This document shows positions 23,131-30,335 of a stretch of 64,000 nt of DNA, piece by piece. The translations under genes and the position numbers were made by a program. Each line of letters starts with the position of its first letter. Positions within the stretch are counted from its first letter, which is position 1. The DNA comes from Luteococcus peritonei (GTDB lineage Bacteria > Actinomycetota > Actinomycetes > Propionibacteriales > Propionibacteriaceae): assembly GCF_039526385.1 (NCBI RefSeq), contig NZ_BAAAIX010000026.1:186001-250000 (forward strand), read 5' to 3'. The notes under the pieces were generated by a model that saw only the letters and a program-made list of their open reading frames with translations, did no database searches and was not told the origin of the DNA.

Positions 23131-23169
23131 CCAACCTGATCCCCAAGAAGCTTCCGACAAGGAGAACCC

Positions 23170-24360
23170 ATGGACCTCGACCTGATGACCCACACCGCCC
23201 TGCGCGGCGAGTCGATCACCCGCGAGCAGGCGCTGCAGGTGCTGCAGGCCCCCGACGCGATGACACTGAGCGTGGTGGCGGCCGCCGGCACCGTGCGCCG
23301 CCACTTCTTCGGCAACCAGGTGCTGGTGAACCACCTGGTCAACATCAAGTCCGGGATGTGCCCGGAGGACTGCAGCTACTGCTCCCAGGCCCTGGACTCC
23401 ACCGCCGGGATCCTGCGCTACAGCTGGCTGCCCCGCGAACAGATCGAGGAGGCGGTGCGCGCCGGACTGGCGCAGGGTGCCTCCACCGTCTGCCTGGTGG
23501 CCTCGGGGCGCGGCCCGTCGCGTCGCGAGGTGGAGATGGTGGCCGGGATCGTCGAGGAGCTGAAGGCCGAGCACCCGGAGGTGACGGTCTGCACCTGCCT
23601 GGGCTTCCTGGACGAGCCGAAGGCCGAGCGGCTCAAGCAGGCCGGCTCGGACCGCTACAACCACAACCTGAACACCGCCGAGGACCGCTATGGCGAGATC
23701 TGCTCCACCCACAGCTATTCCGACCGCGCCGAGACCGTGGCCCATGCCCGTTCCGCCGGGATGGATGCCTGCTCGGGGCTGATCGCCGGCATGGGCGAGA
23801 GCGACGAACAGTTGGTGGACGTGGTCTTCAGCCTGCGCGAGCTGGGCGTGGAGTCGGTGCCGGTGAACTTCCTGCTGCCCTTCGAGGGCACCCCGCTGGA
23901 AGCGCATCGTGAGCTGAATCCGCTGCGCTGCCTGCGCATCCTGGCGATGGTGCGCCTGGTGCATCCCGACGTGGAGGTGCGCAGCGCCGCCGGCCGCGAG
24001 TACCACCTGCGCTCGCTGCAGCCGCTCGCCCTCGAGGTGTGCAATTCCATCTTCCTGGGCGACTACCTCACCAGCGAGGGCCAGGCCGGTGGCGCGGACC
24101 TGGAGATGATCCGCGACGCCGGCTTCGAGATCAAGGGCCGGGTGGACTCCACGGTGCTGGCCGGACCGCACGGAACGCCGTCGGTGGCGGTGCGCAGCTG
24201 CGGCCAGGGCGGTGCGGAGTCCGGCTGCGGCGGCTGCGGCTCGCAGGGTGGCTGCGGCGACGGTCACGCCCACCAGGCCGAGCCGGACGACGAGCCGCGC
24301 GTCGACGCGGCGGGCGTCCCGATCCGGCGTCGCGGTGCCGGAGCCGCCCAGCCCGCCTAG
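23170..24360 (+). CDS. bioB: Biotin synthase with Cys-rich C-terminal tail
   Basis: Radical SAM enzyme that inserts sulfur into dethiobiotin. The SAM cluster motif is C64-x3-C68-x2-C71 (MCPEDCSYC). The [2Fe-2S] ligand positions of E. coli BioB map to C108, C141, C201 and R271 (RSAAGRE), so both classical clusters should form. Past the usual end at about residue 335 there is a tail with C344, C353, C356 and C362 and nearby His residues (SCGQGGAESGCGGCGSQ...), then an acidic and basic stretch; total length 396 against about 346 in E. coli. The tail may hold or receive an extra metal or cluster. Last gene of the bio operon. Confidence 0.96.
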   Translation: MDLDLMTHTALRGESITREQALQVLQAPDAMTLSVVAAAGTVRRHFFGNQVLVNHLVNIKSGMCPEDCSYCSQALDSTAGILRYSWLPREQIEEAVRAGLAQGASTVCLVASGRGPSRREVEMVAGIVEELKAEHPEVTVCTCLGFLDEPKAERLKQAGSDRYNHNLNTAEDRYGEICSTHSYSDRAETVAHARSAGMDACSGLIAGMGESDEQLVDVVFSLRELGVESVPVNFLLPFEGTPLEAHRELNPLRCLRILAMVRLVHPDVEVRSAAGREYHLRSLQPLALEVCNSIFLGDYLTSEGQAGGADLEMIRDAGFEIKGRVDSTVLAGPHGTPSVAVRSCGQGGAESGCGGCGSQGGCGDGHAHQAEPDDEPRVDAAGVPIRRRGAGAAQPA

Positions 24361-24369
24361 ACTCGGACC

Positions 24370-24609
24370 ATGAGCGAGCACCGCCACCTGGTCCAGGCGA
24401 AGATCCGCCCCCTCGACGAGGACGGCGTGCAGGTGGCACGCGTGGGCACCGTGCTCTTCGCGGTGATCACGCTCGTGATGTGGCTACGGCTCGACGAGCT
24501 GCGCGCCGACGGCGAGCAGTGGTGGCTGTGGACCGGCGTGGCCGGCACCGTGCTGGGCCTGGTGGGCCAGTGGTGGTGCCTGCGTCGCCGCTCACGGCGC
24601 ACCAGCTAG
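24370..24609 (+). CDS. DUF2530 small membrane protein
   Basis: A 79-residue protein with two hydrophobic helices (VARVGTVLFAVITLVMWLRL and WLWTGVAGTVLGLVGQWWCL) and a basic end (RRRSRRTS), matching actinobacterial DUF2530 proteins. Function unknown. TAGACT, whose first bases are the bioB stop codon, lies 6 nt before the ATG, so it has its own leaderless promoter directly behind bioB. The antisense esterase frame runs through its 3' half (24467-24609). Confidence 0.88.
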   Translation: MSEHRHLVQAKIRPLDEDGVQVARVGTVLFAVITLVMWLRLDELRADGEQWWLWTGVAGTVLGLVGQWWCLRRRSRRTS

Positions 24610-26080
24610 TCCTGCTGCGCCCACGCTGCCGGCCGCCGAACCCTTGGGCCGGGCTCTTCGCTGGCACCGACCCGCCAGGACACCTGCTTGGACTCCGACC
24701 CCGCTCCCTGCACTCCGACCCCGCTCCCTGCACTCCGACCCGGCTGTTGAGGGGTCGAGGCGACGAAAACAGGGCCGAGGCGACGGAAACAGGGTCGAGG
24801 CGACGGAAACAGGGTCGAGGCGACGGAAACAGGGTCGGGGCCGGGACCGTCGGACGAGACCGGAGCATCGGCGGCCAGACCCGGGTGGGGAGTGTCACGG
24901 CGGCATCTTCACCGGGTGCGTGGACGGCGACTGCCCACCACCTCGCAGCAGGCCGCCGGTCAGGGGCGGAAGCCCGGGACGGTGCGCCCAGCCAGCGCAC
25001 GCCGGCGGTGAGCCCGCCGGTCCACAGGTCGAAGGTGTGGCCGCCATGGGGCAGCACCTGCGCGCGCACCGTCGTCGGGGCCTTCACCGCGGCCAGGAAG
25101 TCGCGGCTGGTGGGCCAGGACTGCGGGTCCTTGCGGGAGGTCTGCACGAACAACCCCACCTGCGGACGGGCCTTCCTGGCCAGCCGCACAAGGTCCAGCC
25201 CGGCGGCCTGACGGCTCTCGGCGCCCCACGGGGGCCGGTGCGCGGGCGCCCAGGAAGGCCGCGCATAGCCTCCCAGCGAGATGCCGGCGGCGAAGTCGGA
25301 GGGGTGGCGCAGGGTGAGCATGGAGGCGCACCAGCCGCCCATCGAGTAGCCCGCCCAGGCCCAGCCGGTGCGCTGCGGCACCACCCGCAGGTGGGAGCGG
25401 ACCCAGGTGGGCAGGTCGCGGCCGAGCCAGGTCTCCATCTGGCCGGGGCCATCGGGTCCCATGACGCACTCGGTGTCCATCCCGCCGGGGGTCACGTCGG
25501 GCGCCACGGTGATGAAGGGCTGCACCCGGTGGGACTCCACCAGCTGGTCGGTGAGACGCGCCACCGACATCCGGGTGGTCCAGACCGTGGGCGAGCCGGG
25601 GATCCCGTGGGCAGCCAGCAGCACCGGGTAGGCGCGGTGGGCATTCTGGGGTAGGTCGTAGCCCTCGGGCAGGATCACCGTCGCTCGCCAGGAACGATGC
25701 CCCACGGAGGTGGGCACCTGCACGGTGCGGACCCGGCCGGTCCCCGGCAGCGCCGCCAGCTGGCGTCGGTCCACCCGGGTGACCTGCTGGTCGGGGAAGG
25801 TGCGGGCGGGATCCTTGGCGCCCAGCTGGCTGGTGGCGGCGTCCTCGGCATCGTCGGCGTAGAGGTCGTCCAGGGTGGGATACCAGGCATTGTCGTGATT
25901 GAGTTCCAGCGCGAGCGCGGTCACGGCGCACAGGGTGCACAGCACGATCACCACCAGGTTCTGGGCCGCATGCAGCCACCGGCGTGCCATGCGTCGCGTG
26001 CTCACCCAGGGCCCCACCACCAGCGCCAGCACCACCAGAGCGGCCGCGATCCAGTGCACGCCGTCACCCAACAAGTTCAT
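24467..26080 (-). CDS. Membrane-anchored alpha/beta-hydrolase (esterase), with run-on C-terminus
   Basis: Conserved part: three N-terminal hydrophobic segments (residues 1-60), then a putative-esterase (D-type) fold with PVLLAAHGIPGSPTVW, the nucleophile elbow GYSMGGW (Ser), and HGGHTFDLW with the catalytic His. Such proteins resemble actinobacterial esterase/mycolyltransferase-like enzymes, secreted or facing outside. The fold ends near WLGAPSRA (about residue 371, position 24967). The frame then continues some 165 residues of Arg/Pro/Ser-rich sequence through the 20-bp repeats and antisense to DUF2530, with no family resemblance. Either the normal stop was lost or a frameshift lies near 24950; true 3' end uncertain. 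Confidence 0.7.
   Translation of the reverse strand: MNLLGDGVHWIAAALVVLALVVGPWVSTRRMARRWLHAAQNLVVIVLCTLCAVTALALELNHDNAWYPTLDDLYADDAEDAATSQLGAKDPARTFPDQQVTRVDRRQLAALPGTGRVRTVQVPTSVGHRSWRATVILPEGYDLPQNAHRAYPVLLAAHGIPGSPTVWTTRMSVARLTDQLVESHRVQPFITVAPDVTPGGMDTECVMGPDGPGQMETWLGRDLPTWVRSHLRVVPQRTGWAWAGYSMGGWCASMLTLRHPSDFAAGISLGGYARPSWAPAHRPPWGAESRQAAGLDLVRLARKARPQVGLFVQTSRKDPQSWPTSRDFLAAVKAPTTVRAQVLPHGGHTFDLWTGGLTAGVRWLGAPSRASAPDRRPAARWWAVAVHAPGEDAAVTLPTRVWPPMLRSRPTVPAPTLFPSPRPCFRRLDPVSVASALFSSPRPLNSRVGVQGAGSECRERGRSPSRCPGGSVPAKSPAQGFGGRQRGRSRTSWCAVSGDAGTTTGPPGPARCRPRRSTATTARRRRAARRAVATSRA
24693..24741. repeat. 20-bp tandem repeat, 2.5 copies
   Basis: CTCCGACCCCGCTCCCTGCA is repeated exactly at 24693-24712 and 24713-24732 and starts a third time (CTCCGACCC at 24733). 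The period is not a multiple of three. A second 20-bp array starts 15 bp later. Confidence 0.9.
24757..24836. repeat. 20-bp tandem repeat, four copies
   Basis: GAGGCGACGGAAACAGGGTC occurs at 24777, 24797 and 24817 without change; the first copy at 24757 differs at two positions. The period equals that of the adjacent unrelated array. It lies between the DUF2530 gene and the conserved end of the esterase gene. Confidence 0.92.
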
Positions 26081-26185
26081 CCACTGCCCTTCCGTAGGCG
26101 CACAGCATGCCCCCGGGGCGGGTCAGACCGAAGGGCCCTTGGCGCTCCTCTCATCGGCCTCTCAGCGGTGCGCTAGCTTCGGAGC

Positions 26186-26998
26186 ATGAGCATGGCGCGC
26201 GGCGGACCGCGCAGCTGCCTGGCAGCCCTGTGCCTGGCCGCCCTGGCGACGGTCGGTGGCTGCGCCGCACCCCCGGCAGCCCTCCCGCACGCCTCCAGCA
26301 GCCCCGGGCCCGTCGTCGCCACCGGCCCGCTGCACGTGGTGGGGCTGGGCGACTCGGTGATGGCCGGCACCAACTGCGACTGCGATCCCCCGCTGTTGGG
26401 CTACCAGCAGTCCCTGGCCCGGCGCAGCGGTCGCCCGGTGGTGGCCGAGGACGAGACCGTGGCGGGCCTGTCCGCCCAGCAGCTCGCCGTCAACCTGGCC
26501 CAGGACGCCGAGCTGCGCCAGCAACTGGCCACCGCCGACGTGGTGCTGCTGGTGGTGGGAGCCAATGACGTGGTGGATCTGGCCGGACGACGCAGCACCA
26601 CAGGCTGTCCTGCCAGCTGCTACCAGCCGGTGGTGGACACGATGGCCAGGTCGCTGGACCAGGTGCTCGCCACGCTCGACGAGCTGCGCCCCGGGCGCGC
26701 CGGCACCGTGCTGGTGGGCGACTACTGGAACGTGCTGCCCGACGGCCGCAAGGCCAGGGTCGTCGAGGACGCTGCCGAGCTGGCCTGGAGCCACGAGGTC
26801 ACCGATGCGGTCAACCGCGCGATGGCCACGGTGGTGGACCGACGCGGCATGGTGCTGGTGGACCTGCTCACCCCCTTCCGCGGCGGCGACGGCAGCAAGG
26901 ATCCGTCAGGCCTGCTGGCCGATGACGGCGACCATCCCAATGCGGAGGGCGTCAAGCTGCTCGTCACCACTTTCCTGGCCGCCACCCCGGCCGACTGA
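26186..26998 (+). CDS. SGNH/GDSL-type hydrolase lipoprotein
   Basis: A 270-residue predicted lipoprotein: signal peptide with lipobox ATVGGC (Cys about 26), then an SGNH hydrolase domain. Block I is GLGDSVMAG (nucleophile Ser), block III GANDV, block V DDGDHPNAEG (Asp and His). Four Cys (NCDCD, GCPASC) may form disulfides outside the cell. It should de-esterify an acyl or acetyl group on a surface glycan or lipid; the substrate is unknown. TAGCTT 6 nt before the ATG fits a leaderless mRNA. It is divergent from the esterase gene. Confidence 0.88.
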   Translation: MSMARGGPRSCLAALCLAALATVGGCAAPPAALPHASSSPGPVVATGPLHVVGLGDSVMAGTNCDCDPPLLGYQQSLARRSGRPVVAEDETVAGLSAQQLAVNLAQDAELRQQLATADVVLLVVGANDVVDLAGRRSTTGCPASCYQPVVDTMARSLDQVLATLDELRPGRAGTVLVGDYWNVLPDGRKARVVEDAAELAWSHEVTDAVNRAMATVVDRRGMVLVDLLTPFRGGDGSKDPSGLLADDGDHPNAEGVKLLVTTFLAATPAD

Positions 26999-27046
26999 GG
27001 CCCACCCTCCAGGCCACTGCCGTGGTGGCTGCTGGCCGGACGCACG

Positions 27047-27079
27047 ACGGCCCCGGAGCCTGGGGGCGTCCGGGGCCGT
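27047..27079. terminator. Hairpin between convergent genes
   Basis: ACGGCCCCGGA (27047-27057) pairs with TCCGGGGCCGT (27069-27079), 11 bp, between the SGNH lipoprotein gene and the DUF3027 gene. Confidence 0.7.
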
Positions 27080-27095
27080 CGCGGCAGCGGTGCGG

Positions 27096-27881
27096 TCAGT
27101 CGAAGAGGTTGTCGTCGACGCTGATGGTGTCGAAGACGGGCTCGCCCAGCTCCACGCCGCGCTCCTCGGCGACGACGTCGGAGTGGCCGCCGCAGCCGTG
27201 GTCGACGGAGACCACGTTCGCGTCGAAGGGGGAGAACTCGTTGGTACAGGCGCCGAAGAGCCGTCCCAGGTCTCCCTGAAGCCGCACGAAGTAGCCGCAG
27301 GTGATGCAGTTGGCCGGGGCCAGCCGGGTGGACTGGTTGTCCGGGCCGGCCTCGCCGGCCACCCAGCGCTCGGCGGCCACGGCACGGCCGTACTGGCTCA
27401 GCACCCGCTCGCGGCCCAGGCCGAACTCGCCCACCAGGGCGCGGGTCTGGGTCCACTCGGCCGGGTCGGCGTCGGCGGCCAGCTCGCCGCCGGTGAAGCC
27501 GGGCTCCAGGCGCGGGTCGTTGTCGGGCGTGGGCAGCAGGGTGCCGGGCGCCACGTCGCCGGCCTGGATCCGGTCGCTCCACGGCACCCAGCGCGGGGCC
27601 AGCGGGGCGTCCTCGCCGGGCAGCAGGACGATCTCGTTGATGGTGGGCGCCTTGGCACGCGAGGCGCGCACCATGGTGACCGCCCAGCGCCAGCCGACAT
27701 AGCCGGGATGCGGGCACTCGAACAGGTGCGTGACGACGCGCTCCTCCTCGGCGACCACGCCGAGGTGCTCGCCCACGCCGAAGTCCTTGGCGTGCTCGAC
27801 GGCGGCCTCCCGGGCCCGCTCCACCGCCGCGGCGGTGACAACGTCGGGCTTGGGGGTGCGCGTGGTGCGTGCCGCCATCAC
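27096..27881 (-). CDS. DUF3027 protein
   Basis: A 261-residue cytoplasmic protein with the DUF3027 hallmarks: HLFECPHPGYVGWRWAVT in the N-terminal part and a C-terminal zinc-binding-like block NCITCGYFVRLQGDLGRLFGAC...SPFD...VVSVDHGCGGHSD containing conserved Cys and His. It is found throughout actinobacteria, often near a cold-shock protein gene as here (ATGA overlap with the csp gene upstream). Function not known; RNA or ribosome association would fit the partner but is inference. Confidence 0.9.
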   Translation of the reverse strand: MMAARTTRTPKPDVVTAAAVERAREAAVEHAKDFGVGEHLGVVAEEERVVTHLFECPHPGYVGWRWAVTMVRASRAKAPTINEIVLLPGEDAPLAPRWVPWSDRIQAGDVAPGTLLPTPDNDPRLEPGFTGGELAADADPAEWTQTRALVGEFGLGRERVLSQYGRAVAAERWVAGEAGPDNQSTRLAPANCITCGYFVRLQGDLGRLFGACTNEFSPFDANVVSVDHGCGGHSDVVAEERGVELGEPVFDTISVDDNLFD

Positions 27882-28261
27882 AGCTCCAGCTCGTCGGCGA
27901 CCTTGCGCAGCATCAGGGCGATCTGCTTGGCCTTGCCGGGCTCGGGGTGACGGCCGTGGCGGTAGCCATTGCCGATGCCGTCCAGCAGCTTGATCAGGTC
28001 CTCGGTGATCACGGCCATCTGGTCGGGCTTCTTGCGCAGCTGCTTGGACAGCGACGGCGGGGCGTCCACCAGCCGCACCGACAGCGCCTGCTCACCGCGA
28101 CGACCCTCGATGATGCCGAACTCGACCTTCTGGCCGGGCTTCAACGAGGTGACCCCCTCGGGCAGCACGTTGGCGCGCACGTAGACGTCGCCGCCGTCCT
28201 CCTTGCTCAGGAAGCCAAAACCCTTCTCTGCGTCGTAGAAACGCACCTTGCCGATGGGCAC
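27878..28261 (-). CDS. Cold-shock-domain protein with C-terminal extension
   Basis: A 127-residue protein. Residues 1-65 form a cold-shock domain with RNP1-like KGFGFL and RNP2-like DVYVRA motifs for single-stranded RNA/DNA binding. Residues 70-127 are a helical extension (SKQLRKKPDQMAVITEDLIKLLDGIG...) typical of the longer actinobacterial CspB-type proteins. The GTG start at 28261 follows GAGGA; a longer in-frame extension has no similarity. It is co-transcribed with DUF3027. Confidence 0.9.
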   Translation of the reverse strand: MPIGKVRFYDAEKGFGFLSKEDGGDVYVRANVLPEGVTSLKPGQKVEFGIIEGRRGEQALSVRLVDAPPSLSKQLRKKPDQMAVITEDLIKLLDGIGNGYRHGRHPEPGKAKQIALMLRKVADELEL

Positions 28262-28417
28262 TTCATCCTCGCTTGCTCGTTGGGGCCGCACCAGAGGGTA
28301 CGGGTCCAGTCGAGGATATCCGTCCCGGCAAGAACAAACCACCGGGATCGCACCGGCTGGGCGTGGTGGCACGCGGTCTCGTCCCGCTGAGTCAGCCCGC
28401 CTCCACCGCGCAGGGCG

Positions 28418-29161
28418 TCACTGCATCGCAGCTGACTGGCGCAGGCCCCCGGCGGCAGCGGGGTCCAGCACCACGAGCACCGAGGGGTGGCGCTGCAGCA
28501 CCGAGGCCGGGCAGTCGGGCCCCACCGGCCCGGTCAGGGCGGCGGCCACGGCCGCTGCCTTCTGCTCGCCCTGGGCCACCAGTACGACGTGGCGGGACTC
28601 CATGATCGTGCCCAGCCCCTGGGTGAGGCAGTGGGTGGGCACCTGCGCCGGATCGTCGAAGAAGCGGGCGTTCGCCTGGCGGGTGGCCTCGCTGAGCGGT
28701 TGCACCCTGGTGCGGGAGTCCAGCGGGCTGCCCGGCTCGTTGAAGCCGATGTGACCGTTCCCGCCGATCCCCAGCAGCTGGACGTCGACGCCGCCGGCTG
28801 CTCGGATCGCGTCCTCGAAGCGTCGGCACGCCTCCTGCGGATCCGCCGCACTGCCGTCGAGCACCTGGACCCGCTCAGGGTCCAGGTGCAGCGGGCCGGT
28901 GACGGTGCGCTGGATGGTGGCGCGGTAGCTGTTCGGATCATCGGCCGGCAGGCCGAGGTATTCGTCGAGCGCGAAGACGGAGGCCCCGCCCAGGTCCAGG
29001 CCGGCGTCGACGCGACGTGCCAGCGCGGCATAGGTGCTCAGCGGCGAGGAGCCGGTGGCCACGCCCAGCACCGGCCGGGGCCGCCCTGCCACCAGTTGCG
29101 CGATCCGCTCGGCAGCGCGCTCCCCCAGATCTTCCGCCGTGTTCTCGATGACGACCTCCAT
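28418..29161 (-). CDS. nagB: Glucosamine-6-phosphate deaminase
   Basis: Converts GlcN-6-P to fructose-6-P and ammonia, completing the NagA route. The 247-residue protein carries VLGVATGSSPLSTY (phosphate loop), FALDEYLGL (catalytic Asp), LLGIGGNGHIGFNEPG (catalytic region) and the VLVAQGEQKAAAV segment. ATG 29161 is chosen over 29179 because TAGTCT ends 7 nt before it, matching the leaderless pattern. It is not adjacent to nagA (11.3 kb). Confidence 0.95.
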   Translation of the reverse strand: MEVVIENTAEDLGERAAERIAQLVAGRPRPVLGVATGSSPLSTYAALARRVDAGLDLGGASVFALDEYLGLPADDPNSYRATIQRTVTGPLHLDPERVQVLDGSAADPQEACRRFEDAIRAAGGVDVQLLGIGGNGHIGFNEPGSPLDSRTRVQPLSEATRQANARFFDDPAQVPTHCLTQGLGTIMESRHVVLVAQGEQKAAAVAAALTGPVGPDCPASVLQRHPSVLVVLDPAAAGGLRQSAAMQ

Positions 29162-29351
29162 GGCAACGAGACTAGGCATTTCACCGCCCCCGGAGGTCGA
29201 TTCGCTCAGCTGGACCGCTCATCCGCTCAGCAAGGGTGAGCGAGCAGACGATCCCTTCCCGTCGACGCCTCCGGTCAGCTGCTGCCGCCCTGTCGCTCGC
29301 CCGGCCCGGACCTCCCGACCAGGCTCCCGGCGCCCGCCTAGACTGGAGGGC

Positions 29352-30335
29352 ATGGCTGACTGGACCGATGGCTCGCAGTACGCGCCGCTGGAGCGCCCCG
29401 AGGGCTTCGCCGCGCCGCGCACCAGCGCGCTCGCCAGCGCCGATCCCGACGACAACCTGGCCGAGGGTCGTCCGGTTCAGCCCCCGGCCGCCTACCAGGA
29501 GCCGCACCAGGCCCCCGAGCTCGAGGCCCTGGTTCCGGCCGCCGGGCCCGAGCGCGATCCGCAGCAGCCCTTCCAGACAGCCGGCAGCGCCGAGGGCGCC
29601 TGGGGAGCCGCGCACGCCGCCTGGAAACCGACGATGCCGCTGGGCGAGGCCCCGGCGCCGGCTCCCACGGCCTTCCCGCCGTCGGCCACCAGCACCTTCC
29701 CGCCGCCGGCCTTCCCGCCGCCGGCGGGCCCTCCCGTGGTCCCCTCCCCTGGTGCGACGGCAGCCGCCGGTCCGCTCGCAGCCAGCGCACCGGTCGCAGC
29801 CAGCGCACCGGTCGCAGCCAGCGGACCGGTCGCAGCCAGCGGGCCGGTCGCAGCCAGCGGGCCGGTCGTGCCCCCGGCCGCACTGCAGCAGCTGCCCCCG
29901 CCCACCGGGGCGCCCGTGCCGCTGCCGCCGCCCACCGGGCAGCCCTCCGCCGCCCCCGCCAGGCCGCACGGCCCGGTGCCGGCAGCCGGCTGGCAGCCCG
30001 AGCCGGTTCGCCCGCAGCCCCAGGGGCTGGCCGCCTATCTGGGCGGCACCAAGGGCGTCGCGCTGGGAGCGCTCGCCTTCGGGGTGCTGGTGCCGAGCCT
30101 GGCCTACCTGATGATCTTCGTCTCCTCCTTCCTGAGCCGCAGCACCGGCCGGGGCGCCGGCCTGCTGCGCACCGCCTACAACCTGGTCTTCTTCGTGGTG
30201 GTGGGCCTGTGGATCGCCAGCATGAGCGGTGGCTACGACTTCGGCTTCTACGGGATCAGCCAGGCGCTGTGCGCGGTGATGATCGGCGTCAATCTCTACG
30301 CCAGCCACCTGGACAGCCGCGGGACCCGGCAGTGA
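29352..30335 (+). CDS. Pro/Ala-rich membrane protein with hexapeptide repeats
   Basis: A 327-residue protein in two parts. Residues 1-225 are low-complexity Pro/Ala with runs such as FPPPAFPPPA and five tandem AAS(A/G)PV hexapeptides encoded by an 18-bp repeat (29778-29867). Residues 235-320 hold about three membrane helices (VALGALAFGVLVPSLAYLMIF, AYNLVFFVVVGLWIAS, QALCAVMIGVNLYAS). The disordered part is probably cytoplasmic. Function unknown. TAGACT lies 7 nt before ATG 29352. Its stop overlaps the next gene (GTGA), so the two are coupled. Confidence 0.8.
   Translation: MADWTDGSQYAPLERPEGFAAPRTSALASADPDDNLAEGRPVQPPAAYQEPHQAPELEALVPAAGPERDPQQPFQTAGSAEGAWGAAHAAWKPTMPLGEAPAPAPTAFPPSATSTFPPPAFPPPAGPPVVPSPGATAAAGPLAASAPVAASAPVAASGPVAASGPVAASGPVVPPAALQQLPPPTGAPVPLPPPTGQPSAAPARPHGPVPAAGWQPEPVRPQPQGLAAYLGGTKGVALGALAFGVLVPSLAYLMIFVSSFLSRSTGRGAGLLRTAYNLVFFVVVGLWIASMSGGYDFGFYGISQALCAVMIGVNLYASHLDSRGTRQ
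29778..29867 (+). repeat. 18-bp coding tandem repeat, five copies
   Basis: GCAGCCAGCGCACCGGTC and one- or two-base variants in perfect phase, encoding AASAPV twice then AASGPV three times inside the Pro/Ala-rich protein. Likely to vary in copy number between strains. Confidence 0.9.

Noticed and set aside
24693..24836. Insertion sequence or attachment site remnants at the 20-bp repeats
   Set aside because: No transposase or integrase fragment, no terminal inverted repeats and no target duplication are visible.
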